From assembly GCA_004347925.1 (NCBI GenBank), contig QNVD01000218.1, positions 1-9,258 of the forward strand: a stretch of 9,258 nt of DNA, given 5' to 3'. The notes beneath the pieces were generated by a model that made no database searches, had not been told where the DNA came from, and saw nothing but the letters and a program-made list of their open reading frames with translations. Shown one piece after another: positions 1-6,388 of the stretch (position 1 is the stretch's first letter; the number at the start of each line of letters is the position of its first letter). Made by a program: the position numbers and the translations under genes. The stretch comes from Hadesarchaea archaeon. Lineage in GTDB: Archaea > Hadarchaeota > Hadarchaeia > Hadarchaeales > WYZ-LMO6.

Positions 1-2
1 TC

Positions 3-92
3 CTCTCCGAAATCCCGAAACAAGTTGAGGATTTGGTACGAGACCTTGGTCTGAAACCCTCAGATCTATTCCCTAACTTTTTGCGGAGTTAA
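3..92 (+). CDS. C-terminal end of an unidentified protein (5' truncated)
   Basis: Frame 3 is open from the window edge to a TAA at 90-92 and reads as a plausible soluble C-terminus. It starts LSEIPKQVEDLVRDLGLKPS and continues DLFPNFLRS. The residues alternate charged and hydrophobic as in an amphipathic helix. The codons are less GC-rich than in the downstream gene. No family can be named from 29 residues. Support is only the open frame, the sensible composition, and the fact that a TATA-like element for the next gene begins three bases after the stop. It could instead be non-coding sequence that happens to be open. Confidence 0.4.
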   Translation, partial: LSEIPKQVEDLVRDLGLKPSDLFPNFLRS

Positions 93-94
93 GG

Positions 95-102
95 TTTATA
101 AA
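95..102 (+). promoter_or_regulatory. TATA box for the acyl-CoA synthetase gene
   Basis: TTTATAAA stands out in an otherwise GC-rich window. It lies just after the upstream stop codon, and its centre is about 26-27 bp before the ATG at 125. That is the usual archaeal distance from TATA box to transcription start, so the transcript may be leaderless or nearly so, starting at that ATG. The same geometry argues against the in-frame ATG at 110, which lies only 8 bp after the box. Confidence 0.55.
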
Positions 103-124
103 GACCCGCATGAACCGTGAAAGG

Positions 125-1615
125 ATGGATTCGGGGAGGAAACTGTCCGGGAAAGCTCTGGAGAAGATGCGCTACCTCCTGGACCCCCGATCGGTGGCCG
201 TGATAGGGGCCTCCCGCTCCCCCATCAAGTGGGGAAGCATCATCCTGAAGCACGTGGTGGAAGGGGGCTTCAGGGGGGAGGTGTACCCGGTGAACCCCAG
301 GGAGGAGACCATCATGGGGCTCAGGGCCTACCCCAAGGTTCCGGAGGAAACCGATCTGGCCCTCATCGTCACCCCCGCCCAGACGGTTCCGCCCCTGCTG
401 AGGGAGTGCGCCGAGAGGGGAGTGAAGGCTGCGGTGGTCATCTCGGCCGGCTTCAGGGAAACGGGGGAGAAGGGGGAGGAGCTGGAGAGGGAGCTGGTGA
501 GGATCGCGGAGGAGGAGGACCTCCCCTTCGTGGGTCCCAACTGCATGGGGGTCTTCAGCTCCACCTCCAGCCTCTGCGCCCTCATGGCCTCCGTCAAGCC
601 CCTCAAGGGGAACGTTTCCTTCCTCTCCCAGAGCGGTAACCTGGGGACCCAGCTGCTGGACCGGGGAACCTACTACCAGATAGGCTTCGACGTGTTCGTG
701 AGCACGGGAAACGAGGCCTTCCTGAGGTGCGAGGACTTCATAGAGCTGCTCAAGAAAAGGGAGTCCACGAGGGTGATCCTGGCCTACATAGAGGGGGTGA
801 AGAACGGGAGGAAGTTCTTCGAGGTGGCCAGGGAGACCAGCCTCCAAAAGCCCATCGTGGCCCTCAAGGTGGGGAAGACCAGCGCGGGGAGCAGGGCGGC
901 CAAATCCCACACGGGCTCCCTCTCGGGCTCCCTGCAGGTCTACCGGGGGGTCTTCAGGCAGGCGGGGGTGGTGGAGGCGGAGGACACGGAGGAGCTGCTG
1001 AAGGTGGCCATGGCCCTGGAGCAGCCCCTGCCCAAGAACAACCAGGTGATCATCCTCACCAGGGGAGGGGGATGGGGGGTGGCCGCCACCGACGCCTGCA
1101 GGGAGGGACTGGTGGAGGTGCCCCAGCCTCCCCCCGAGATCCTGGAGGAGCTGAACTCCTACATGCCGCCCTACTGGAGCAGGGGCAACCCCATAGACAC
1201 GGTGGCCGAGCTGGACCCCAGCCTGGAGTTCAAGATCCTGAAGACCCTGGAGAAGTGGGAGGCCGGGGGTCTGATCGTCCTGGGTGGGCTGGACGCCTAC
1301 GCCACCAGGTTCCTGGACCCGGAGCTGAGGAAGGTCTACGTGAGGGAGGTCCAGCTTCCCCTCATCAAGAGGCTCATAGCCCTCAACCGGAAGGGAAAGG
1401 TGGTCTTCGCCGTGGCCCTCAAGCCCCTGGACAAGTCCAGACCCGTCAAGCTCCTCCGGAAGCACCACATCCCGGTGTACTTCTCCCCGGAGGACGCCGG
1501 AAGGGCCTACTCCAAGCTGATGGAGTACAAGAGGATGAGGGAGAGGCTGGAGGGCCAAGCCCGCTCAGGGGTGTCCCCTGGGCCAGCACCTGGGCCTGGG
1601 AATCTCAAACCCTAG
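125..1615 (+). CDS. ADP-forming acyl-CoA (acetyl-CoA) synthetase, alpha subunit
   Basis: This is a cytoplasmic enzyme subunit of the ADP-forming acyl-CoA synthetase family, which interconverts acyl-CoA + ADP + Pi and acid + CoA + ATP. Numbered from ATG 125 it has 496 residues. A CoA-binding Rossmann domain comes first (SVAVIGAS near 23-30, GPNCMG near 137-142). A succinyl-CoA-ligase-like domain follows (SQSGNLGT near 168, STGNEA near 193) with the phosphorylated histidine in KSHTGSLSGS (His262). A third ligase domain then runs to about 475. The length fits a stand-alone alpha subunit (about 460 in the family). The ATP-grasp beta part is absent, so it needs a partner encoded elsewhere. ATG 125 is preferred over ATG 110 because of the TATA spacing and the GTGAAAGG before it. 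The last 16 residues are Gly/Pro-rich and lie antisense to the SCP2-like gene. The substrate could be acetyl-CoA or a longer or branched acyl-CoA; the sequence does not decide. Confidence 0.88.
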   Translation: MDSGRKLSGKALEKMRYLLDPRSVAVIGASRSPIKWGSIILKHVVEGGFRGEVYPVNPREETIMGLRAYPKVPEETDLALIVTPAQTVPPLLRECAERGVKAAVVISAGFRETGEKGEELERELVRIAEEEDLPFVGPNCMGVFSSTSSLCALMASVKPLKGNVSFLSQSGNLGTQLLDRGTYYQIGFDVFVSTGNEAFLRCEDFIELLKKRESTRVILAYIEGVKNGRKFFEVARETSLQKPIVALKVGKTSAGSRAAKSHTGSLSGSLQVYRGVFRQAGVVEAEDTEELLKVAMALEQPLPKNNQVIILTRGGGWGVAATDACREGLVEVPQPPPEILEELNSYMPPYWSRGNPIDTVAELDPSLEFKILKTLEKWEAGGLIVLGGLDAYATRFLDPELRKVYVREVQLPLIKRLIALNRKGKVVFAVALKPLDKSRPVKLLRKHHIPVYFSPEDAGRAYSKLMEYKRMRERLEGQARSGVSPGPAPGPGNLKP

Positions 1616-2149
1616 GATGGCCGTCATCACGTCGTACTGATCCAGCCCGGCCGTGGTGTTTCCCAGGATGGTGGCCCTTCCCTCGTAGACCGCGTTGAAG
1701 ACGCTTATCTCCCCCCCCAGCACGGGGACGAAGTCGTAGTAGTTCATTTTGATCCAGAGGTCCGGCTCCTCCTCCGGGGGACCCTCTATCACCTGCGTGG
1801 GGTTCAGGAACATCCTGACGAACTCCGTGCCCCTCTGGGGGTGCTCGATCTCGTACACTATCAGGCGGGAGGGGGCGGAGCTCGCCAGCTCCATGGCCTT
1901 GGGGCTACTTATGGCCCTCCCGATGATGAAGTCCAGGAGAAGCTCGTAGGCGGTGGGCTCCCTCCCCCTGTCCTGAATCCACTTGGAGTAGGGCGGCTGC
2001 CTCCACCAACCGTCCGGCCGGGGAAGGCAGAAGCTGGGGGGAGGAGGAGCCTCAGGCGTGACCCTCTCCAAGACGGAGGGGGGCTTCGTCTTCTCGAATT
2101 CCTCCGCGAACTTGGGATACATCTCCTTCAGGGAGGGAAGCTTGCCCAT
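1565..2149 (-). CDS. SCP2-like (sterol carrier protein 2 fold) protein, copy a, after mcrA1
   Basis: This protein has 194 residues. The C-terminal part resembles the SCP2 lipid or acyl-binding fold: SRLIVYEIEHP near 94-104, FLNPTQVIEG near 114-123, then EEEPDLWIKMNYYDFVPVLGG near 127-146 and the FNAVYEGRATILGN segment near 151-164. These match the SCP2 pattern of an acidic-Pro-Asp strand, a helix ending L-x-G, and Y-x-G-R/K-x-x-I-x-G. The N-terminal 90 residues are an unfamiliar extension rich in Pro and Trp (PRPDGWWR, DRGREPTAYEL). There is no signal peptide or membrane segment. About 61% of the first 170 residues match the paralogue at 7774-8385, and both end IPRPxxWPxGHP. The ATG at 2149 is chosen over the GTG at 2158 because it aligns with the paralogue's start and has GAGGTG six bases upstream. 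The gene follows mcrA1 by 10 bp. A role in carrying a hydrophobic substrate is inferred. The fold call rests on pattern recognition alone. Confidence 0.65.
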   Translation of the reverse strand: MGKLPSLKEMYPKFAEEFEKTKPPSVLERVTPEAPPPPSFCLPRPDGWWRQPPYSKWIQDRGREPTAYELLLDFIIGRAISSPKAMELASSAPSRLIVYEIEHPQRGTEFVRMFLNPTQVIEGPPEEEPDLWIKMNYYDFVPVLGGEISVFNAVYEGRATILGNTTAGLDQYDVMTAILGFEIPRPRCWPRGHP

Positions 2150-2150
2150 C

Positions 2151-3020
2151 CCCCCCACCTCAGTGCGGCGGGAGCACCGGGTCCCTCTCCCCGGCCGGCA
2201 TGAACTGCCTTATCCCCGCCTTGGCTATGCAGAGCTTGGGGTGCTTGAAGTCGAAGATCAGGTGGGGATCGGCGAAGGCCACCTTGACCACCGGGCTCAG
2301 GCACCATGAGCTCCCCCTCCCTATCATGGCGGCGTAAACGGCCGCTCCCCTTATGGCCCCGTGGGCGGCGCTGAAGGACTGCATGGGGTAGTTGAGCCCC
2401 CTCAGCTCCACCAGGTTGCCCTCCTCGGGTCTCATGCTGCACAGGTAGGGCAGGCCCAGGTGATCCTGGATCTCCTGACCCGCCCAGCCCGTCCTCAGCC
2501 ATCCCTCCTTCATGGCGAAGGCGATGGCGTAGTGGGCGGCCATCAGCCCCATGGTGGAGCTTCCGGTGAGCATGGCTGCAGAGGAGGCCGCTATGGAGCC
2601 TATCACGGAGACCCTGTGGGCCCCTCCCCAGTGGAACTCCGCCAGGGTGGGGAACTTCTCGTAGCTCTCCATGGTGTACTGGATGATGGAGTTGACCATC
2701 GTCCTGACGGTCTCCCAGCGGAGGGGAACCTTCCTCACCCCCTGCATGTAGCGGTGGGAGAGCTCTATCAGCTCCATCGAGATCTCGTTCATCACCTCGG
2801 AGTAGGCGGCCGAGGCCACCGTGTTGGAGAAGCCTATCCCCCCGCTCATGTAGAAGCCCAGCCAGAGCACGTTGTCTATGACCGCCGCTATTCCCCCTAT
2901 CCCCTCATGCATGGCGCGGGAGTACTTCAGCGCCTCCTCCTCGTCCTCCTGGGCCACCTCCAGGAACCTCCTGGCGGGGAGGTCCCTCTCGGCCTGCATG
3001 AAGTCGCAGATGTAGCCGTC
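2151..3020. repeat. Direct repeat, copy 1 (mcrA1 3' half)
   Basis: This 870-bp stretch matches 8386-9258 in the same orientation. Segment 2151-2432 has 5 mismatches in 282 bp against 8386-8667. Segment 2932-3020 is identical over 89 bp to 9170-9258. The offset changes from 6235 to 6238 because copy 2 has one extra codon in between. Differences cluster in a few blocks, mainly within about 2690-2935 and 2520-2600. It reflects duplication of mcrA. Confidence 0.92.
2156..2161 (-). promoter_or_regulatory. Shine-Dalgarno site inside the mcrA1 stop
   Basis: On the - strand the mcrA1 stop TGA runs into GAGGTG, then six G residues, then ATG 2149. This decides the start of SCP2 copy a and implies translational coupling to mcrA1. 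The same arrangement recurs at 8391-8396 before SCP2 copy b. Confidence 0.6.
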
Positions 3021-3971
3021 CGGGAAGCCGCCCGGCTCGTTGGTCCCCCTCATCCTCTGGTACCACATCTTGTTTCCCATCCTCACCACCCTGGCGTGCT
3101 TGAAGGAGTAGGCCAGGTCGGAGATGATGTGCTCACCGGAGAGGCCGTAGGAGGCTATGAAGGCCATGGTGTTCTGCATGGCCGCCCACCTGGCGGCCTC
3201 GTCCCCGTCCGCCATGCGCACCGCCAGGGTGGGGATGCGGAGGACGATCCAGATGGCGTCCCCTATGGCCTCCTTGAGCTTCTCCGCCCTGGTGGGGTGG
3301 AAGAGCTGGTCTATGTCTATGAGGAAGCGGCGGTCAAGGGCGTCCTTGACCTCGTCCGAGCCCGTGATGACCTTGGCGTAGGCGTCCTTGACCAGGAGGG
3401 GGTTGATCTCGGACATGTGCTCCTGGGCCACCGCCCCGCCGCACATGGTGTGCTGGAGGGTCTCCAGGTAGAGGTTGATGGTCTCGGGGGTGACCTCCTT
3501 CCCCGCCCTCACGGTGAGCATGCGGTGGGCTATGTCCAGGTTCACTATCACCGTCCTCTTTATGTCGTCCAGCATCTGCTGGATGGCCACGTTGTTCAGG
3601 TGGTGGGTGTCGTCCTGCTCCACCATGATGTTGGTCCCGGAGATGAGGAAGGGCTCCAGCTGCCTCTGCCCGATGGGGAGGCCCACCGCCCGGTTGTAGG
3701 CGGGAAGCCCCCTCTCCACCGCCACCTGCCTTCCCAGCCTGGCGAACTCCTGCTTCCTCTTGGACTGCCTGTACCCTCCCCTCTTGTACATCTGGGAGTC
3801 CTGCAGGGCGAAGGGATCGGCCCCGAAGGTCTTCTGCATGATGGAGTAGAGGGGCCTCTCCTTCTCCACCTCCAAATACTTCTTGGAGAGGGCGTAGAGT
3901 TCTCTTACGTACTCCCTTTCCCGGGCTTCCAGCTGCCCGGCCCTCTCATCGAGGACCTTTCTCTTCTCCAC
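2160..3971 (-). CDS. mcrA: Divergent methyl/alkyl-coenzyme M reductase alpha subunit (complete copy, mcrA1)
   Basis: This is the 603-residue catalytic alpha subunit of an F430 nickel enzyme acting on CoM-S-alkyl and CoB-SH. Alignment by eye to M. marburgensis McrA (about 550 residues) is collinear from RQSKRKQEF (68) to FMPAGERDPVLPP. Retained are Gln183 (axial nickel ligand, Gln147), Arg261 (Arg225), Lys291-His292 (Lys256 and methyl-His257), Arg306 (methyl-Arg271), Gly498 (thioglycine 445) and Asp503 (didehydro-Asp450). Changed are Tyr333 to Thr384, Gln400 to His452, Phe443 to Trp496, Tyr444 to Ala497, Cys452 to Leu505 and Arg270 to Gln305. These pocket changes suggest an alkyl-CoM reductase rather than a methane enzyme. 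The first ~45 residues are a charged helical extension longer than usual. The start is a GTG with no Shine-Dalgarno site but a TATA-like element 28 bp upstream; the next in-frame Met is residue 45. Maturation genes for thioglycine or Arg methylation are not in view. Confidence 0.93.
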   Translation of the reverse strand: MEKRKVLDERAGQLEAREREYVRELYALSKKYLEVEKERPLYSIMQKTFGADPFALQDSQMYKRGGYRQSKRKQEFARLGRQVAVERGLPAYNRAVGLPIGQRQLEPFLISGTNIMVEQDDTHHLNNVAIQQMLDDIKRTVIVNLDIAHRMLTVRAGKEVTPETINLYLETLQHTMCGGAVAQEHMSEINPLLVKDAYAKVITGSDEVKDALDRRFLIDIDQLFHPTRAEKLKEAIGDAIWIVLRIPTLAVRMADGDEAARWAAMQNTMAFIASYGLSGEHIISDLAYSFKHARVVRMGNKMWYQRMRGTNEPGGFPDGYICDFMQAERDLPARRFLEVAQEDEEEALKYSRAMHEGIGGIAAVIDNVLWLGFYMSGGIGFSNTVASAAYSEVMNEISMELIELSHRYMQGVRKVPLRWETVRTMVNSIIQYTMESYEKFPTLAEFHWGGAHRVSVIGSIAASSAAMLTGSSTMGLMAAHYAIAFAMKEGWLRTGWAGQEIQDHLGLPYLCSMRPEEGNLVELRGLNYPMQSFSAAHGAIRGAAVYAAMIGRGSSWCLSPVVKVAFADPHLIFDFKHPKLCIAKAGIRQFMPAGERDPVLPPH

Positions 3972-4008
3972 GTTTAAGAAAATAGGAGGAAAGGGATAAA
4001 AGGCTTTC
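3972..4008 (-). promoter_or_regulatory. Short AT-rich spacer: possible mcrA1 promoter and upstream terminator
   Basis: This is the only sizeable gap inside the - strand cluster. On the - strand it reads as a pyrimidine-rich tract with a TTTTAT element (3996-4001) centred about 28 bp before the GTG of mcrA1. No Shine-Dalgarno site precedes that GTG. This matches a leaderless archaeal transcript, the same geometry as the synthetase gene at 125. The T-rich runs (CCTTTTATCCCTTT, ATTTTCTT) could equally end transcription of the gene ending at 4009, since archaeal terminators are often T-tracts. Both readings would separate mcrA1-SCP2a from the upstream genes as a transcription unit. Confidence 0.4.
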
Positions 4009-5583
4009 CTACTCCACGGGCAGCTTGTAGGGGGTGGTGCCCAAAAGGACCAGCTTGCCCTCCTGCCCCATCTTCCTGTCCGCCAGGCAGGAGTAGTGCA
4101 GGATGTTCTCCCCCGAGCCGTCGTAACCCTCCTCCACCATGATCTGCAGCTTCTCCCTGGTCATGTCGACGGGCCAGACCTGCCCCTCCTTCCAGTCTAT
4201 GGGCGGGAAGTCGCTGGGCTTCAGCCACTCTATGGTGGGGTCGAAGAGCCACTTGATCCTGGGAACCTCGTTGTAGGGCGGGATCCTTCCCGTCTTGCGG
4301 TCCACCCCTCCCTCCGACTCCAGCAGCTCCCAGTACTCCTTCGGGAGCTTGTCCGGGTTGGCGAAGATATCCCCGATGTTTACCTCCCTGTAGACGGGGG
4401 CGGGCAAGGCGGTGAAGAAGGCCTTGGGCGGTGGGATGCCCTCGTCGTAGGGCATGGCCAGACCCTTGAACGCCTTGCCCTTGAGGTAGAGCTCCCTCAT
4501 CTGATGGAGCATGGGGGTCTTCTTCTCCGGGGTGATCACCTTGTTTATGGCATCACACACCAGGCCCTTGGGTCCCGTGGTGAAGAGCTCCTCCAGTCTC
4601 CTCACCCAGAGCTCCGCGGGAAGGGCCAGCAGGGTGTTGAGGATGGGGGGAAGGGGCTCGTAGGTGTAGAACATGATGGGGATCCCTATCAGCCTGGTGG
4701 CGTTCATGGCCATCCAGACCAGGGCCCAGAACTGGGCGGTCCAGAAGGTGTGCTGGGAGGCTATGCCCATGTTCCCGGGGGAGGTGGAGATGTAGAGGGT
4801 GGCGTGGGTCCACCTAGGGAAGATCTCCTCCCTCAGGTCCTTTATGATGTCCCTGGCCATCCTGAGCCACTCCACCAGATCGTAGGGGGACCTCTTGGGT
4901 ATCTCACGCAGCTTTATGCCCGTGCGCAGGTGCCTTCTATCCAGGGGGGCCGTGACGTCGGGGGGAACCGCCATGAAGTCGCTGGGCGTGAGGAGCTTCT
5001 GCCTGTCCTCCTCGTCGAAGTGCTGCACGATCTCCTTGGTCATCCCTATGATCCAGTGCTGAACCGGCACCCCGTCCTCGTTGTGGTATCCCTGGAACCA
5101 CACGAACTCTCCCCTCCACCAGTCCACGTGGCACCACATGGTGGTGGCGTACTTCCCGTACAGCATCTGAGTGGTGGAGAAGCCGAGATCGGGCCTGACC
5201 ATGTAGGCCGGGGGATGGCTGAGGTGGCAGAGCCACTTGGCCTTGATCAGCTCCGAGACCGGGGGTTTCTCGGCCACCGCCCTTTTGCAGATCCCTATGG
5301 CGTGGATGACCCTGTAAGCCCACTCCACGAACTCCTCGTAAATCAGCTTGTCGTACTCCTCCATCGTTATACCGCCCCTCTCCCTCACCCAGTTGAGGTA
5401 CCAGGGCTCGGTGGCCATCCCGTCGGGGGCTATGTGCTCGTAGCCGGGGGGATAGGTGTCCCTGTAGTACTCGGCCTGCTTTTCCCTTATCTCGAGCGCC
5501 GTTCCGCTCAGTCTTCTCTTGAAATCCTCGAAGGCCTCGGGACTCAGGACCCTGCTAACCCCTTCCAAGTGCTTGCTGCTCAA
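4009..5583 (-). CDS. Unrecognised 524-residue Trp-rich protein in the ACR operon
   Basis: I do not recognise this family. The protein is soluble-looking with no signal peptide and no clear membrane helix, although 279-305 is hydrophobic. It contains about 20 Trp, unusually many. Possible metal or catalytic positions include WLCHLSHPP (Cys119, His120, His123) and MWCHVDWW (Cys151, His152, Asp154). Other Cys are 99, 343 and 499. A Pro-rich stretch IGIPIMFYTYEPLPP lies near 299-313, and PPYNEVPRIKWLFDP near 435-449. The gene starts at a TTG nine bases after the mcrG stop, supported by GGTGA four bases upstream, so it is almost certainly co-translated with mcrG. Its place between mcrG and mcrA1 implies a job with the reductase: assembly, substrate handling, or the unknown alkyl-CoM to acyl-CoA conversion. 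I considered and could not support soluble di-iron hydroxylase, HgdB/BcrC-like reductase, UroD-like methyltransferase and methylmalonyl-CoA mutase. The gene call is firm; the function is open. Confidence 0.85.
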   Translation of the reverse strand: MSSKHLEGVSRVLSPEAFEDFKRRLSGTALEIREKQAEYYRDTYPPGYEHIAPDGMATEPWYLNWVRERGGITMEEYDKLIYEEFVEWAYRVIHAIGICKRAVAEKPPVSELIKAKWLCHLSHPPAYMVRPDLGFSTTQMLYGKYATTMWCHVDWWRGEFVWFQGYHNEDGVPVQHWIIGMTKEIVQHFDEEDRQKLLTPSDFMAVPPDVTAPLDRRHLRTGIKLREIPKRSPYDLVEWLRMARDIIKDLREEIFPRWTHATLYISTSPGNMGIASQHTFWTAQFWALVWMAMNATRLIGIPIMFYTYEPLPPILNTLLALPAELWVRRLEELFTTGPKGLVCDAINKVITPEKKTPMLHQMRELYLKGKAFKGLAMPYDEGIPPPKAFFTALPAPVYREVNIGDIFANPDKLPKEYWELLESEGGVDRKTGRIPPYNEVPRIKWLFDPTIEWLKPSDFPPIDWKEGQVWPVDMTREKLQIMVEEGYDGSGENILHYSCLADRKMGQEGKLVLLGTTPYKLPVE

Positions 5584-5587
5584 GAGC

Positions 5588-5592
5588 TCACC
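5588..5592 (-). promoter_or_regulatory. Shine-Dalgarno site fixing the TTG start
   Basis: On the - strand the mcrG stop TAG is followed by GGTGA, then GCTC, then TTG 5583. The four-base spacing equals that of mcrB and mcrG in this operon, so it supports the rare TTG start of the 524-residue protein. No ATG with a comparable site lies near the N-terminus. Confidence 0.55.
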
Positions 5593-6384
5593 CTACATCT
5601 CTTCCGTAAGGAGCTCCGGGTTGAAGCCGGCCAGGACCCTGAGCTTGGCGGCCCTGGAGAGGATCTCCAGCACCTCCGTCCTGGACTTGAAGGGATGGGT
5701 GTCCCAGGTGTAGGCCAGGTCCAGCTTCCTGCACTCCTCCTCCGAGAGGGGTCTCCCCACGGGAACCGGGTTGTCCAGCACCCTCCCCATCTGGTCCTTG
5801 ATGTAGACCACCTCCCTCGTGGACTTGTCCAGGATGTACCTCCTCCTGGCGTCGAACATCAGACCGTCCTCATCCAGCCTCAGGGAGTGACCGTGGATGG
5901 TGATTCCCTTGAGGGCCGTTCTGGCCGGATTGAAGATCTCGGTCTCCAGCAGCATCTTCATGGCCGCCTCCAGATCCCTCTCCCTCATCTCCAGGATGCA
6001 CCTTCCACTGTAGGCCACCACGTCTATTCCCCTGAGCCTGTTGAAGTAGAGCCTCAGCCTCCCGTGGGGGGCTATGGGGGGGTGCCAGAAGCTGTCCGCG
6101 AACTGCACGAACCTTATCCTGTCCCCCGCCCGCGCGCCGGGGGTGGGAACCACGATGTTCTTAATGGGATCGTAGGCCTCGATGAGCTCCTCCAGGGGGG
6201 GGTGCACGCTTGGGTAGAGGGCCCCCACCGCCCTGTGCCCCAGGAGCCGGGTGATGTCGTCGTCCGAGATCTCCCTGTACTTGGCCAGCTTCCTCCTCTT
6301 GTCCCAGAGCTTCCTCCGCCTCTCCGAGGTCTCGTCCTTACCGGGGTAGATCTGCGGTTCGTACTTCACCTTTCCCTCCGCCAT
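5593..6384 (-). CDS. mcrG: Methyl/alkyl-coenzyme M reductase gamma subunit
   Basis: This is the 263-residue gamma subunit of the alpha2beta2gamma2 reductase, close to the usual 250-265. Family landmarks appear in order: YEPQIYPG at the N-terminus, REISDDDITRLLGHRAVG (38-54), YPSVHPPLEE (57-66), VPTPGARAGDRIRFVQFADS (79-98), SGRCILEMRERDL (126-138), HGHSLRLDEDGLMFD (about 163-177) and GRPLSEEE. Arg128 in SGR corresponds to gamma-Arg120 of M. marburgensis, which contacts the CoM sulfonate. The ATG lies four bases after the mcrB stop, with GGTGA overlapping that TGA, so the two are translationally coupled. Canonical methanogen operons read mcrBDCGA; here no mcrD or mcrC lies between mcrB and mcrG. 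Confidence 0.95.
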   Translation of the reverse strand: MAEGKVKYEPQIYPGKDETSERRRKLWDKRRKLAKYREISDDDITRLLGHRAVGALYPSVHPPLEELIEAYDPIKNIVVPTPGARAGDRIRFVQFADSFWHPPIAPHGRLRLYFNRLRGIDVVAYSGRCILEMRERDLEAAMKMLLETEIFNPARTALKGITIHGHSLRLDEDGLMFDARRRYILDKSTREVVYIKDQMGRVLDNPVPVGRPLSEEECRKLDLAYTWDTHPFKSRTEVLEILSRAAKLRVLAGFNPELLTEEM

Positions 6385-6388
6385 CCTT

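Noticed and set aside
110..124. Earlier ATG (110) for the synthetase
   Set aside because: It lies only 8 bp after the TATA box, so it would fall upstream of the expected transcription start. ATG 125 has better spacing and a GTGAAAGG before it.
89..1558. Long - strand open frame opposite the synthetase gene
   Set aside because: It is antisense to a gene with clear family motifs; its translation is His/Gly/Leu-rich with no domain.
2361..3977. Long + strand open frame opposite mcrA1
   Set aside because: It is a mirror of a confidently identified mcrA with low-complexity composition and no independent start signal.
4009..5583. Assignment of the 524-residue protein to di-iron hydroxylase, HgdB/BcrC reductase, UroD-like methyltransferase or mutase families
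   Set aside because: I compared remembered family motifs (ExxH iron pairs, iron-sulfur Cys patterns, UroD active-site blocks) and found only loose, unconvincing resemblance.
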